Assembly (NCBI GenBank): GCA_028285305.1
Contig: JANQPV010000013.1
Coordinates: 1 to 64,000, forward strand
Length of the DNA: 64,000 nt
Direction: 5' to 3'
DNA from: Alphaproteobacteria bacterium
GTDB taxonomy: Bacteria; Pseudomonadota; Alphaproteobacteria; SMXP01
Shown: positions 53,946-63,047 of the stretch, piece by piece
Position numbering within the stretch: position 1 is the stretch's first letter
How the letters are laid out: each line of letters starts with the position of its first letter
Notes under the pieces: model-generated
The model's database searches: none
Seen by the model: the letters and a program-made list of their open reading frames with translations, nothing else
Told to the model about the DNA's origin: nothing
Translations under genes and position numbers: made by a program

Positions 53946-54746
53946 ATGACTAATGATTTTTGGAGCGATGGGGAGTTGTACGAGAGATACACGGGGAGGT
54001 GGAGCCGGCTCATAGCAAACGAGTTTATTGCTTGGCTTGGGATCGAAGGCTCTCGATTGGAAAATTGCATTGATATGGGATGTGGAACTGGTGCCTTGAG
54101 CGAGGCGTTGTTAGCAAATGCCGTATGTGAATCGCTTACTTGTTTTGACCTGTCGCCAGCTTACTTGTCATTAGCAAAGAAACGCATTCAATCCAAAGAA
54201 GTGGAATTCTTGCTTGGAGACGGACAAAATACTTTGCTGCCAAGCGGGAAATACTGTGGGGTAGTTTCTGGGCTAGCTGTAAACTTCGTCGAGTCACCAG
54301 AGAAGATGCTGAGTGAGATGCGGAGGCTTGGACGTTCTGGAGCGACTTTGGGTCTATATATATGGGATTTCGCGGATGGTATGAAGCCGATTAGAATGTT
54401 CTGGGACGCCGCCCACGAATGCCGTGCGCCTGACGTCGAAGAGCTAGATTCCGCGAACCTATTTCCCATCTGCCAACGCGAAAATCTCTTGGAGAGCATA
54501 AGTGAAGCCGGATGGCTGGAACCGGAAGTGGCGCCGGTCGAAATCGATGCGAGGTTTGAAAATTTCGACGACTACTGGACACCATTCTTAAGCGGACAGG
54601 GCACAGCGCCAGCATTTGCAGTGGGCTTGGGGGAAGAAGTGCGAGAAAAAGTTCGGCAGACGCTTTGCGCTATGGTTACTCATGATAGTAACGAGCCGTT
54701 TGTCTTGCGAACAAGCGCTTGGGGCGCGAAAGGAATAGCGCCGTAG
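53946..54746 (+). CDS. Class I SAM-dependent methyltransferase
   Basis: This 266-residue protein has the SAM-binding loop IDMGCGTGALSEALL (about 39-53), the acidic strand-2 region LTCFDLSPAYL and the GDGQNTLLP loop. N-terminal WSDGELYERYTGRWSR resembles the small-molecule ubiE-like methyltransferases. AAGGAG precedes the ATG at 53946. It follows the cupin gene in the same direction, so the two may modify one substrate in turn. The substrate is unknown. Confidence 0.85.
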   Translation: MTNDFWSDGELYERYTGRWSRLIANEFIAWLGIEGSRLENCIDMGCGTGALSEALLANAVCESLTCFDLSPAYLSLAKKRIQSKEVEFLLGDGQNTLLPSGKYCGVVSGLAVNFVESPEKMLSEMRRLGRSGATLGLYIWDFADGMKPIRMFWDAAHECRAPDVEELDSANLFPICQRENLLESISEAGWLEPEVAPVEIDARFENFDDYWTPFLSGQGTAPAFAVGLGEEVREKVRQTLCAMVTHDSNEPFVLRTSAWGAKGIAP

Positions 54747-54986
54747 GGGCACAACTCTACGAATTCTTCTTCGGTTATCAGCATGAGTTGTCTTCCAGAG
54801 AAAAGAAGCGAAAGTATCTCTTCTATGCACTTTGTGTCTGACTCCATGAGAACTTATGGTGTCGACGGTGCTCCATAATCGATAGAATCCTCACAGCTAC
54901 GTGCTGTTTCGGATCGAAGGCGACCTAGCTTAACGTAACAGAACGGCTATTCGAGCTTGCTAACGAAAAGAATCTTGTTGTCGTAG

Positions 54987-56360
54987 CTATAGGGCATCTG
55001 AAACCCGTTGTTTCTCTCTATACAGTAAGTCTCGATGGTGTGCTTCATCATAGCGAAAGACGGGGAGAGGCCAAGTCACCTGCGCCAACTGCTCGAAGTA
55101 GGGCCTCTTTTGCCTAAAGCAAATAGATCTGTCCTTTAGTTTATGCTTCGATTCATTGGGCGTAATCTTTAGGGCTGAATCAAGAGACCTTCGAGCCGCT
55201 CCGAATTTCCCACATTCGGCAAGAGCGCACGACAAGGTGTCTAAGGTATCTGCGTTCTTGTGTCCCGTTAGATCGCACGCTTTCTTGGCAAGTTCGAGCG
55301 CATTTTCCCCATTGCGAAAGTTTGGATCAGCACACGTAGCTTGCAACCAAGCCATGTCATTTAATGCCCAAACGTTTTCTGGCTCTTTTCTCAAAACGAT
55401 CTCAAAGTCTTTGATGGATTTCTCGTACATTCCGTGCAATGCGAATTGCGTTGCTCTTAGACAATGTATCGAGCCTAGTCGATTACCAGTTACGGTGGAC
55501 CACTTCTTCAGTACAGTTATTTGATAGCCATCTAAAGCACCAAACCTTATGAAATCAAAGAGGAATTCGATATCTTCAACTAAAAACTCTTGGTTCCTTG
55601 CCGTAAGATACTTAGTCAATCGATCGCAAAAGTCTGTACAAAAATCTTTACTTAATGACAGGAAACCAAGCACTGTCGACAGTAGTTCTGAAAATCCAGA
55701 CTGGTAGTCCAGTGGCGCCCAGTGATGTTCGTTTGTGGATCCGCGATCGTCTGCTAGACTTCTAACAGGCCGCTTCGCGCACCCCTCCTTCATCCATTTA
55801 TCAATCGCTGATCTTGGAAATGAATCCAGTCTAACCAATCTTGCCGCCGTGCTCCTAAATGGGGGCCCCGGACCATCATAGTTAATAGCAGCCTTCCTAA
55901 TGCCGAGACCTCCATTAAAAAGCGCAGCACGCAGAATCCAAAAATCATCAGCAGCGCGAGCACCAGCAAGCTTCGATGCAGACCAAGGTACGGTTCCGGT
56001 AAAAGCATTATCGGCCACCACCCACAAGGCAATACCGAGCGACTTAGCAACCGCGATTGCTTCTTTTGTGTATCCAACTGGACTTGCTATTGCCGCCTTA
56101 TGTGCGCCGACTGCATAGGCTGTTTGAGAAAGCTGCTGGACCACTGGTCTTGTTACGGGTCGTTTCCAGTTCTTGCACTCAACAATAAATCGCAAATTGA
56201 TCGCGTCCCTAAGAGTAACCTCGAGCGCGATATCGACCTCATATTTGCCAGGCTGAGTTACCCCACCATAAATCCTGTTTCGATAAATCTGAGCATTCGA
56301 AAACAGTTTGAGGTCGTTTACAACTTGTTCGACGTACTCCTCATATTCGCTGGCATCCAT
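54987..56360 (-). CDS. Mrr-like restriction endonuclease fold fused to TPR-like repeats
   Basis: The first about 130 residues show a PD-(D/E)xK restriction fold of the Mrr/DUF type: KYEVDIALEV supplies the Asp and RFIVECKNWKRPVTRPVVQQL supplies E-x-K, followed by the typical AIASPVGYTKEAIAVAKSLGI helix-strand pair. The rest is helical with TPR-like repeats (about 320-430: LRATQFALHGMYEKSIKDFEI, LNDMAWLQATC, LDTLSCALAECGKFGAARRS). This is a nuclease effector plus repeat-sensor plan seen in defence proteins, here without a STAND NTPase. It is AT-rich and lies between the methyltransferase gene and the Argonaute locus. Confidence 0.78.
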   Translation of the reverse strand: MDASEYEEYVEQVVNDLKLFSNAQIYRNRIYGGVTQPGKYEVDIALEVTLRDAINLRFIVECKNWKRPVTRPVVQQLSQTAYAVGAHKAAIASPVGYTKEAIAVAKSLGIALWVVADNAFTGTVPWSASKLAGARAADDFWILRAALFNGGLGIRKAAINYDGPGPPFRSTAARLVRLDSFPRSAIDKWMKEGCAKRPVRSLADDRGSTNEHHWAPLDYQSGFSELLSTVLGFLSLSKDFCTDFCDRLTKYLTARNQEFLVEDIEFLFDFIRFGALDGYQITVLKKWSTVTGNRLGSIHCLRATQFALHGMYEKSIKDFEIVLRKEPENVWALNDMAWLQATCADPNFRNGENALELAKKACDLTGHKNADTLDTLSCALAECGKFGAARRSLDSALKITPNESKHKLKDRSICFRQKRPYFEQLAQVTWPLPVFRYDEAHHRDLLYREKQRVSDAL

Positions 56361-57081
56361 TCATTACACCATCGGCAATACCAATTCCCAAATGTGCGTT
56401 TGTAAGGTACAACTTTTAGTCGATTCAAGTGTTAACTTCCAACCTTTTGTGGCACCTGGCAATTCTCACTCTTCGGAGAATGTGACCGGGATCCCTTAGG
56501 TAGCCAGGTTTTGCAATTAGACCGCAGACATATTGGAATTGGGGCGGCACTTCGACTGAACTGAATGGCGATATGTAGCCCATGTGGCATTCTGTCGGAC
56601 CCAAGAAGCAGGGGGATTGAACGGGGGCCGCAGGCCCCCTTCACAAGGTTGCGTGACTACACGCACACCTTGCGCTGCAGGCGGACCTCAAGATTCAGGG
56701 TCATTCAGCGCATGCAATACATTTTCATCTTTGTACTACATTAGCTTAGTCGCTACGAAGATACCCCCATCAAGTTCAGACTACACCAGTCGGGCAGAAA
56801 CCAGGAATCTTGGAGTTCGTTGTTGCAGAACACGGACATTGACGACCACTGGGCCAAGTCGCAGATTCGCCAAAGCGGTCTTGGTAGATTGCCAATCCGA
56901 ATGTCGGCTTTGCACACACGCCGATTGGTCGAACTTCATTGTCATTCAAACATTGTGAATAATGTTGCAAAGCTGGGAATTCAGCTTCCGTTATCATTGG
57001 ACTCAAGCTAGTTATGTTCTAGGTTTGTTCGTCTGAAGCAGCCTCGGAAGGGCACCACAGTAGAATAAGAAACGGCACGAA
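56361..57081. other. Intergenic region upstream of the Argonaute operon
   Basis: These 721 bp have no ORF I would defend. A GGGGGCC-GCA-GGCCCCC hairpin (56623-56639) followed by TTC is terminator-like. The rest should hold promoters for the Mrr-TPR gene and the SIR2-APAZ operon. Confidence 0.5.
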
Positions 57082-59883
57082 ATGGGCTGCGACAATGCTC
57101 CCGCAGTGAGGCAAGTAGAACCAGGTCGGTTGCGAGCGCTTTTGATGGAGCACCGTCAGCCCATATTTCTTCTCGGTGCGGGTGCATCAATCAAGTCTGG
57201 TGTACCTGGTGCTTGGGAGACCGTGAACCGCGCGGCAAAGTGGGCTTGGTGCAAAGAACATGGCAGGTCGACAGAAGACCCAGGTGTCGTTAGCTCGGAC
57301 TGGCAGCCTTGGTTGGAGCGTCTGTCTTGGTTCCGCAAGGGCACTGGGCTTGCTGATCAATATCCCGTTGCAATCGACAATCTGTTGGGAGTCGGCAACG
57401 ATCGTCGAGAATTCTTCGAGAACATCATCAGCCGCGGTGTCCAGCCCAGTAATGGGTACAAGGCGTTGGCGCGGATAATGGACAGCGGATGGGTCGCCAC
57501 AGTTCTCACCACCAATTTCGATCATTGCCTGCATCGCGCTGCGATCCTTGAAGCCGTCCCACCGTTACTCGTTGAGATCAGGACTCCCTCTGATTGGGTT
57601 CGGTTCAATGCGTCGCCAGCCAATCCACAGTTGATTCATATCCACGGATCAGTCGAGCACTACTCCGACATGAATTTGGTTTCGGAAGTTGCGCGTATGG
57701 ACCCTGGCATTGTCGAACGCCTACGGCCATTGCTACGCGATCATCCACTTATTGTCGTTGGTTATCGTGGTATGGAAGCCTCGGTCATGACAGACCTGCT
57801 CTGTAAGCAAACCAATTACACCAACAGATTCAACCAGGGCATCTTCTGGTGCGACCTGAAAACCAGCATGGATGAGCCGCTGGCGCCGCTGGTTCAGGAA
57901 TTAGCAGATCAGGTTGGTTCCAATTTCAACCGTGTTGCGATTGATGGCTTTGATCAGCTTCTCAGTGTAGATCTTTATGATCAACTAGTGGCGCAAAAGA
58001 CTCCGCGCAAAATGTTGGGGCCGTTAATGGCGCCGATGGAGCTCCCAGTTGATATGCGCGCTTTCGCAGGTGGCGAACTTAAAGATTTGGATGAGCGGTT
58101 GCTGTTCCAGAGACTTAAGCAATATGCGGAAAAGCACGCTGAGCCAGCTCCAGATGGGTTTGACGCAGACTGGGTGACTGAGTTTGCTAAGGCCAAAAAG
58201 TTGTTGCAGGTAGCAAGTATTGATCAGGAACAACCTATCCCTACGCTTGCCGGTTGGGTTATGTTTGCGCGAAAGCCGACGCCAGCCCTACCGCATGCAG
58301 TCGTTGGGTTCTCGGCCCGAGGTCCAGAAAGCTGGTTGCGAGCTGCGTTCGGAGATGATGCGAATCTTGTGCCTGTAGAGAACCAGGATGAGTTTCTCAT
58401 CGAGAGGACGATTGGCGGTACGGTTTGGAACCAATTGAACGTTCTGCTTGAGACCATGGCATTGCTCAATGCGCCGTTCCTACTGAAGGAAGGCCAATCT
58501 CGTTCCGTGACGGCGTACGAACCAAATGCGCTTCGAGAGATGATCGTAAATGCCCTGGTACACCGCGACTATACTCGCGAAGAACCGACTACAGTAACGG
58601 TAACGCCGGAGCATATTGAGACAATCAGCCCAGGCGGATTGATCGATGAAGTCACCGCGAAGACCGGCGGCGAAGCGATCGAGGACTTAATTCGGCGCGG
58701 CTCACGCGGCGAATTGAAGGGCTACCGCAACCCCGTGATTTCAGGCCTTTTCTATGGCAGTGACGAGATGGAGCGTCGCGGCTCGGGCTTGTCGGATATG
58801 TTTCAACGAACAGTCGACAACAACGGCGACGTGCATTTCCACGTTACTGACAAGAATACCGCCTTCCGTGTGGTCATTTTTGCCCGCCCTGAAGCTGTCG
58901 ACGAGGTAACGCGGACCGCAGTTGCTGATCAATCGGAAATCGTGCGCTTCAGTACCAATCTGATTGAGTTCACGTCGATACCAGATCGGCTCTGGCATGC
59001 TAGCACAAGCGCGCGATCTGCGGGTGGACTGCGCAAAAGCGCTGACGGCCTGCCAGTGCCGCCGGGCTATGTGCAGGATGGCCGTTTCTTCAGTTTCTAC
59101 GATCTGTCTCGTCTTACGTCCGATCTCGTTACTCCTTTTAACGAAGGCGACGTTGAGGAGCTTACAATCGGGGAGCTTTTCGAACAGGGTAATGGCCTGA
59201 ACACATTAAGGCGCCTGCTGCATGATAGTATCAACGAGCATCTTCGGGCTTTGGGACTCGTAGTGGATGAAGAGCGCAGGCGCGCCCATTTTCCGAGAGG
59301 GGAAGAGCCTAGTCGTAAGATCACCTATAAGGGGCGGATTAAGAGGGCAACGCGGACAATTGTGAAGGCGCGTACCAAGCGCGACTCAGACGACATAATT
59401 TATTTCGAGCATAAATCTTTTTCGTACTCTATCACACCGTTTGGGATCGATTGGGGCATATTCATCAATCCCGGATATGTCTTTACCAGGGACGGCAAGC
59501 AGCGCTATTTAGGACGAGAGCGGACGAATATTCTATCAACTAAGCGTGCGGCGAGGGACTTTAATTCGAATGTCATGCACGACATAATGTTCTGGATGGC
59601 ATGCCTTTCAGAAGAATCCGAAGGCGTGTTTGCTCTAAAGACCGAGCAAGACAACAAGCTTTCCGAGTATGCGCCGACCATTATTCTAAACAATACGTTC
59701 CCGGGCATTTCATTCAATTCCTCCGCCTTCGATTGGGGGCGTTCGATTGACGACGAGCTCGACGAAACCCTGTCTGAAGTTGACCTCGAACTTGAAGACT
59801 TGGCGTCTGTCGAAGATGACGATGCTGATGATGGAAGAGGTGAAGAAGACGATGCTGTTGAAGATGATGGTGAGTCTGCATGA
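57082..59883 (+). CDS. SIR2 - RecG-like/Schlafen-type ATP-binding - APAZ effector protein
   Basis: This 933-residue protein is the partner of the short Argonaute. Residues 27-300 are a SIR2 NADase domain: FLLGAGASIKSG, TNFDH (144-148) and the catalytic-type His in IHIHGSVEH (about 188). Residues about 370-605 match the RecG-C/HATPase_c_4 part of Schlafen-like proteins: PTLAGWVMFARKP, ALREMIVNALVHRDYT and MERRGSGLSDMF. Residues about 640-885 have APAZ-like composition and position. An acidic tail follows. SIR2-APAZ proteins deplete NAD+ when the Argonaute binds guide and target. The usual protein is about 600 residues or shorter, so the middle module is an addition. ATGA overlaps the Argonaute start. 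Confidence 0.85.
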   Translation: MGCDNAPAVRQVEPGRLRALLMEHRQPIFLLGAGASIKSGVPGAWETVNRAAKWAWCKEHGRSTEDPGVVSSDWQPWLERLSWFRKGTGLADQYPVAIDNLLGVGNDRREFFENIISRGVQPSNGYKALARIMDSGWVATVLTTNFDHCLHRAAILEAVPPLLVEIRTPSDWVRFNASPANPQLIHIHGSVEHYSDMNLVSEVARMDPGIVERLRPLLRDHPLIVVGYRGMEASVMTDLLCKQTNYTNRFNQGIFWCDLKTSMDEPLAPLVQELADQVGSNFNRVAIDGFDQLLSVDLYDQLVAQKTPRKMLGPLMAPMELPVDMRAFAGGELKDLDERLLFQRLKQYAEKHAEPAPDGFDADWVTEFAKAKKLLQVASIDQEQPIPTLAGWVMFARKPTPALPHAVVGFSARGPESWLRAAFGDDANLVPVENQDEFLIERTIGGTVWNQLNVLLETMALLNAPFLLKEGQSRSVTAYEPNALREMIVNALVHRDYTREEPTTVTVTPEHIETISPGGLIDEVTAKTGGEAIEDLIRRGSRGELKGYRNPVISGLFYGSDEMERRGSGLSDMFQRTVDNNGDVHFHVTDKNTAFRVVIFARPEAVDEVTRTAVADQSEIVRFSTNLIEFTSIPDRLWHASTSARSAGGLRKSADGLPVPPGYVQDGRFFSFYDLSRLTSDLVTPFNEGDVEELTIGELFEQGNGLNTLRRLLHDSINEHLRALGLVVDEERRRAHFPRGEEPSRKITYKGRIKRATRTIVKARTKRDSDDIIYFEHKSFSYSITPFGIDWGIFINPGYVFTRDGKQRYLGRERTNILSTKRAARDFNSNVMHDIMFWMACLSEESEGVFALKTEQDNKLSEYAPTIILNNTFPGISFNSSAFDWGRSIDDELDETLSEVDLELEDLASVEDDDADDGRGEEDDAVEDDGESA

Positions 59884-61382
59884 ACTTGAAACTCTCGATC
59901 AAACAATTGCCGACACCGAGTTTGCAGTTTGGCGGTGCGATTAGCGTATCAGATCCGAAGGTCGGTTTGGCTCAAGCCGGGCCATTCGACTTGCAGTTCG
60001 GTCGGGCGCGGAAGGAACACATCGGTGTCGGGATTATCGGCCCGCAAGAGATGATCGACCTTGCGGAAGCGTGGATTAAGCGTTGCAGGAAGCCAATCCC
60101 GGTCATCGATGAAAGCAGCTTGTTGCGGCGCGGATTTCCTGGCTTTGAGCAAACCTTTCATAGCGCACTTGTAACTGATAAGAGTTGGACGGTGCGCATT
60201 GACGGAGAGATTCGCGACGAGCTTGGTTCAGCGTTGGCCGAAGAGGATGCATTTCGGCGCTTTGAACGAGTGCTTAGTGTTTACGCCAACGCGCTCGACG
60301 GACTGGCTGCGCGCGACGCCAACAGGCCAGACATTGTGATCATGGCGATCCCTAATGAAGTTTTGAAGAAGTCCCATGCAGTGGAACGCAAGGCGACGTC
60401 GGAAGAGAAAAAAACGGCAAGCGCGTTAAAGAAAGCTCAAGCACGTCAACAACTTGATCTATTTGATATGTATCAGGAGGTTGAGCAAACTGATGAGGAT
60501 TTTCTAAAGCGGGATTTGCGCCATGCGCTCAAGGCGCGCGCACTCAAAGCAAAACTGCCTATCCAACTTGGAACGCGAGACTTGTTTGAGGACACGGCTC
60601 GCGGCCAAGATGCCGCTACACGTGCTTGGAATTTCTCCGTAGGCATTCACTACAAATCGGGCGGCGTACCGTGGCGCCTTCCGCAATTGGGACCAGAGAC
60701 GTGCTTTGTCGGAGTCTCATTCCATCATTTTCGCACCACCAAACGTCACATAGTTCAGTCAAGTCTCGCTCAAGCCTTTTCCAGTGAGGGCGAAGGATTT
60801 GCAATCCGCGGAGATGGCGTTCCTACTGAGCCAGGGCAAGGCCGAAACGTTCATCTCTCCGAAGAGCAAGCCCACAATTTGGCCCAGAATATTGTCTCGG
60901 AATACCGAACCCGCACTGGCGGTGCGCCTGTGAGAGTAGTCATACACAAGACGACATATTTCGATGAGGCCGAGTTAGCTGGTATTCAGAATGCTCTAGG
61001 TGACATACCAATTGTTGACTTGGTCACTCTAGTACCGAGCGCACTGCGTCTTTTGAGGTTTGGCACATATCCGCCAAAAGTTGGAACCCTCTGCACGGTG
61101 AGCAATTCCAGGTCATTTTTATTTACGTCAGGCTATATGCCGGAGCTTGGAACGTATCCGGGACCGCACGTCCCGCAACCGTTTGAAATCAGAATGCAAT
61201 CGAACGGCAGTAAGGTTGAAGCGGCTCAGGATGTCTTGAATCTAACCCGTATGAATTGGAACACCGCCGACATTCGTGGAAAGTGGCCGGTCACTTTATC
61301 GTTCGCCCGCAGAGTTGGAGGTATTTTGAATGAATTTGGTAACGCTGAGCCAGCGGAAACTTCTTTCCGTTATTTCGTTTGA
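59880..61382 (+). CDS. Short prokaryotic Argonaute (MID-PIWI)
   Basis: This 500-residue protein has only MID and PIWI domains. MID is seen around PDIVIMAIPNEVL; PIWI in GIHYKSGGVPWRLP, CFVGVSFHHF and SSLAQAFSSEGEGFAIRG. The first catalytic Asp of the PIWI tetrad (normally IGID) is replaced by VGVS, so it is probably a catalytically dead guide-binding protein, as in all short pAgos. It is translationally coupled to the SIR2-APAZ gene (ATGA overlap). Together they should form a SPARSA-type system that senses invading nucleic acid and depletes NAD+. Confidence 0.9.
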   Translation: MNLKLSIKQLPTPSLQFGGAISVSDPKVGLAQAGPFDLQFGRARKEHIGVGIIGPQEMIDLAEAWIKRCRKPIPVIDESSLLRRGFPGFEQTFHSALVTDKSWTVRIDGEIRDELGSALAEEDAFRRFERVLSVYANALDGLAARDANRPDIVIMAIPNEVLKKSHAVERKATSEEKKTASALKKAQARQQLDLFDMYQEVEQTDEDFLKRDLRHALKARALKAKLPIQLGTRDLFEDTARGQDAATRAWNFSVGIHYKSGGVPWRLPQLGPETCFVGVSFHHFRTTKRHIVQSSLAQAFSSEGEGFAIRGDGVPTEPGQGRNVHLSEEQAHNLAQNIVSEYRTRTGGAPVRVVIHKTTYFDEAELAGIQNALGDIPIVDLVTLVPSALRLLRFGTYPPKVGTLCTVSNSRSFLFTSGYMPELGTYPGPHVPQPFEIRMQSNGSKVEAAQDVLNLTRMNWNTADIRGKWPVTLSFARRVGGILNEFGNAEPAETSFRYFV

Positions 61383-61510
61383 TTTGCGCATGTCCTGCTC
61401 GTTCTAAATGACAGAACTCTACTTCAAAACAGCGGAACTTTTGGGGAGCGCATCAAGGAGGACAAGCAATTTACTTGGGCTCGATCAGTGTGCTGGATTG
61501 GCCCGTGCGG

Positions 61511-61792
61511 TTAGGTCCAGCCTTCGGGCAGACGTCTTTTCATATTCCAGATACGGATGATCTGCAGTTCCTCAACCTCTACCCTGTACAAGATGATATG
61601 CTGGCGATAGGCAAAGCGCCTGCGGCCCGGCGCAATCTCACGACCCAAGTTCGGGTTTTCGCAGAGCAGGTCGAACAGAGCATCAAGCCCGCCAAGATAG
61701 AGATCGGCCTGCACATAGCCAAACTCCTTCACGGTGTAGCGTTCGATGCTCTTGATATCCGCCTCGGCGCGGCGTGTGAGCCTATAAATCAT
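61511..61792 (-). CDS. parE: ParE/RelE-type toxin
   Basis: This 93-residue protein from the ATG at 61792 (MIYRLTRRAEADIKSIERYT) has the ParE pattern: N-terminal strand, helical hairpin, then YRQHIILYRVEVEELQIIRIW. An upstream in-frame start at 61810 lies inside the antitoxin gene. It overlaps the antitoxin stop by 11 bp, so it is translationally coupled. ParE-type toxins inhibit gyrase, RelE-type cleave mRNA; the fold alone does not decide. Confidence 0.85.
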   Translation of the reverse strand: MIYRLTRRAEADIKSIERYTVKEFGYVQADLYLGGLDALFDLLCENPNLGREIAPGRRRFAYRQHIILYRVEVEELQIIRIWNMKRRLPEGWT

Positions 61793-62012
61793 GCTCCGGA
61801 TCGGCCGCACGGGCTTCGGCGATGATTTCCGCCATTGAGCGTTTGGGAGCGAGACCTTCTTTCTCGGCCTTGTCCATCTCGGCTAGAATCACAGCCTTTT
61901 TCTCTTCATCTGTAAGCGAATTCCATAAGTCCAAATCCGCCTGCGTCGGATTGGTCACTGCGTCAGAAGAGAACCTAAATTGAGAGATATCGATGTGCTT
62001 TGTCTCGGACAT
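61782..62012 (-). CDS. ParD-like antitoxin (76 aa)
   Basis: This 76-residue protein starts MSETKHIDISQF at 62012; an upstream in-frame start at 62066 adds 18 residues without a better ribosome-binding site. It is acidic, with a helix EEKKAVILAEMDKAEKEG and the ending SMAEIIAEARAA, typical of the toxin-binding tail of ParD-like antitoxins. It overlaps the toxin start, as expected for a TA pair; the N-terminus should bind DNA for autoregulation. Confidence 0.8.
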   Translation of the reverse strand: MSETKHIDISQFRFSSDAVTNPTQADLDLWNSLTDEEKKAVILAEMDKAEKEGLAPKRSMAEIIAEARAADPEHDL

Positions 62013-62062
62013 ATAATCATTATACCACTTTCTTTGGTAAAAGTGCAGACGATTAATGAGTC

Positions 62063-62293
62063 TCAAGTTCGCTGGCGAAAAAAGTAATCAATCGCCACAC
62101 CGAGAACCTTAGCCAACTCCCAAAGCTGCGCTGCGCCGATGCGGTTTTTACCGGTTTCGTATTTTTGGACTTGTTGGTAGCTCATCCCCAGAATCTTCCC
62201 GAGATCACTTTGCGTAAGATTCAACTCTCGCCGCCGTTTTCTGATTCGCTTGCCGATAAAGCTATCAATCTTGTTCGGCGGCAAAAGGGGCAT
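62063..62293 (-). CDS. XRE-family DNA-binding regulator (76 aa)
   Basis: This 76-residue protein is a single HTH_3 domain: IGKRIRKRRRELNLTQSDLGKIL, then GMSYQQVQKYETGKNRI and LWELAKVLGVAIDYFF. It starts one base after the stop of the serine recombinase gene on the same strand. It probably controls the recombinase/TA transcript or a phage-like switch. Confidence 0.88.
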   Translation of the reverse strand: MPLLPPNKIDSFIGKRIRKRRRELNLTQSDLGKILGMSYQQVQKYETGKNRIGAAQLWELAKVLGVAIDYFFRQRT

Positions 62294-62294
62294 A

Positions 62295-62900
62295 TTACAC
62301 TAACTCCGCAAGTCCCGATCTCATCAGTGAGCGCCGCATCGTTGAATATGAGACATTATGCAACGCCGCGATTTGAGAGACGGACAGGCCCTGAGATATG
62401 CTTAGCTCAATGGCTTTCGCAATATCGCTCGAATTCAGCTTGCATGGCCTACCGATTTGTTTGCCTCTCTGCCGCGCCGCTTCGATACCGAGAACCGTGT
62501 TTTCGCGAATGAGATCGCGTTGGAATTCCGCGACGGATGCAAAGATGTGATAGATCAGCTTTCCACCGATTGTTGTCGTACTGATGCCCTCGCTCAAAGC
62601 CTGGAAATGGATATCGTCGTTGCGAAAGCGCTTCAGGAGTTCAGCGAGATGATTGACTGAGCGTCCCAACCGACAGAGCTTGTACACGACGAGCATGTCT
62701 CCAGGTTCAAGCGCTTTGAGAGCGTCGTCCAAACCAGGTCGTCGGAACCGGCTCCCGGATACACCATGATCTGAGAAAATCTGATCGCATCCCACCGCCG
62801 ACAACGCATTAATCTGTATATCAAGTTTTTGATCCTTCGTTGATACACGGGCGTAACCGATGCGTTTGGCTCCATTAGTCAATTCGGGTCCGATCATCAT
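62295..62900 (-). CDS. Serine recombinase (resolvase/invertase family)
   Basis: This 201-residue protein has the catalytic motif GYARVSTKDQ with the nucleophilic Ser, VYKLCRLGRS, the conserved RENTVLGIEAARQRGKQIGRP E-helix and a C-terminal HTH (VSQIAALHNVSYSTMRR). The size and domain order match Tn3-type resolvases and Pin-type invertases. GGAGAAA precedes the ATG pair. It lies beside an 11-bp inverted repeat that could be part of its site. Confidence 0.92.
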   Translation of the reverse strand: MMIGPELTNGAKRIGYARVSTKDQKLDIQINALSAVGCDQIFSDHGVSGSRFRRPGLDDALKALEPGDMLVVYKLCRLGRSVNHLAELLKRFRNDDIHFQALSEGISTTTIGGKLIYHIFASVAEFQRDLIRENTVLGIEAARQRGKQIGRPCKLNSSDIAKAIELSISQGLSVSQIAALHNVSYSTMRRSLMRSGLAELV

Positions 62901-62922
62901 GACATTTCTCCAGTTGCAAAAG

Positions 62923-63047
62923 TGATCGTTTTTGCAAGTTAGCGTTTTGGCCCCTTTTGCGTACGCGCTCTAAAATCAAAATTGGCTCCTTCACTCACCT
63001 TTTGGGTTTCCATAGTTTCTTCGTTTCAATATGATCAAAAACGATCA
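62923..63047. repeat. 11-bp inverted repeat beside the serine recombinase
   Basis: TGATCGTTTTT (62923-62933) and AAAAACGATCA (63037-63047) are perfect inverted copies in the promoter region of the recombinase. The right copy extends to TGATC-AAAAAC-GATCA. This may be a resolvase site or operator. Confidence 0.45.

Noticed and set aside
56432-56644. A 70-codon minus-strand ORF near the GC-rich hairpin
   Set aside because: It has unlikely composition, no ribosome-binding site and spans the hairpin.
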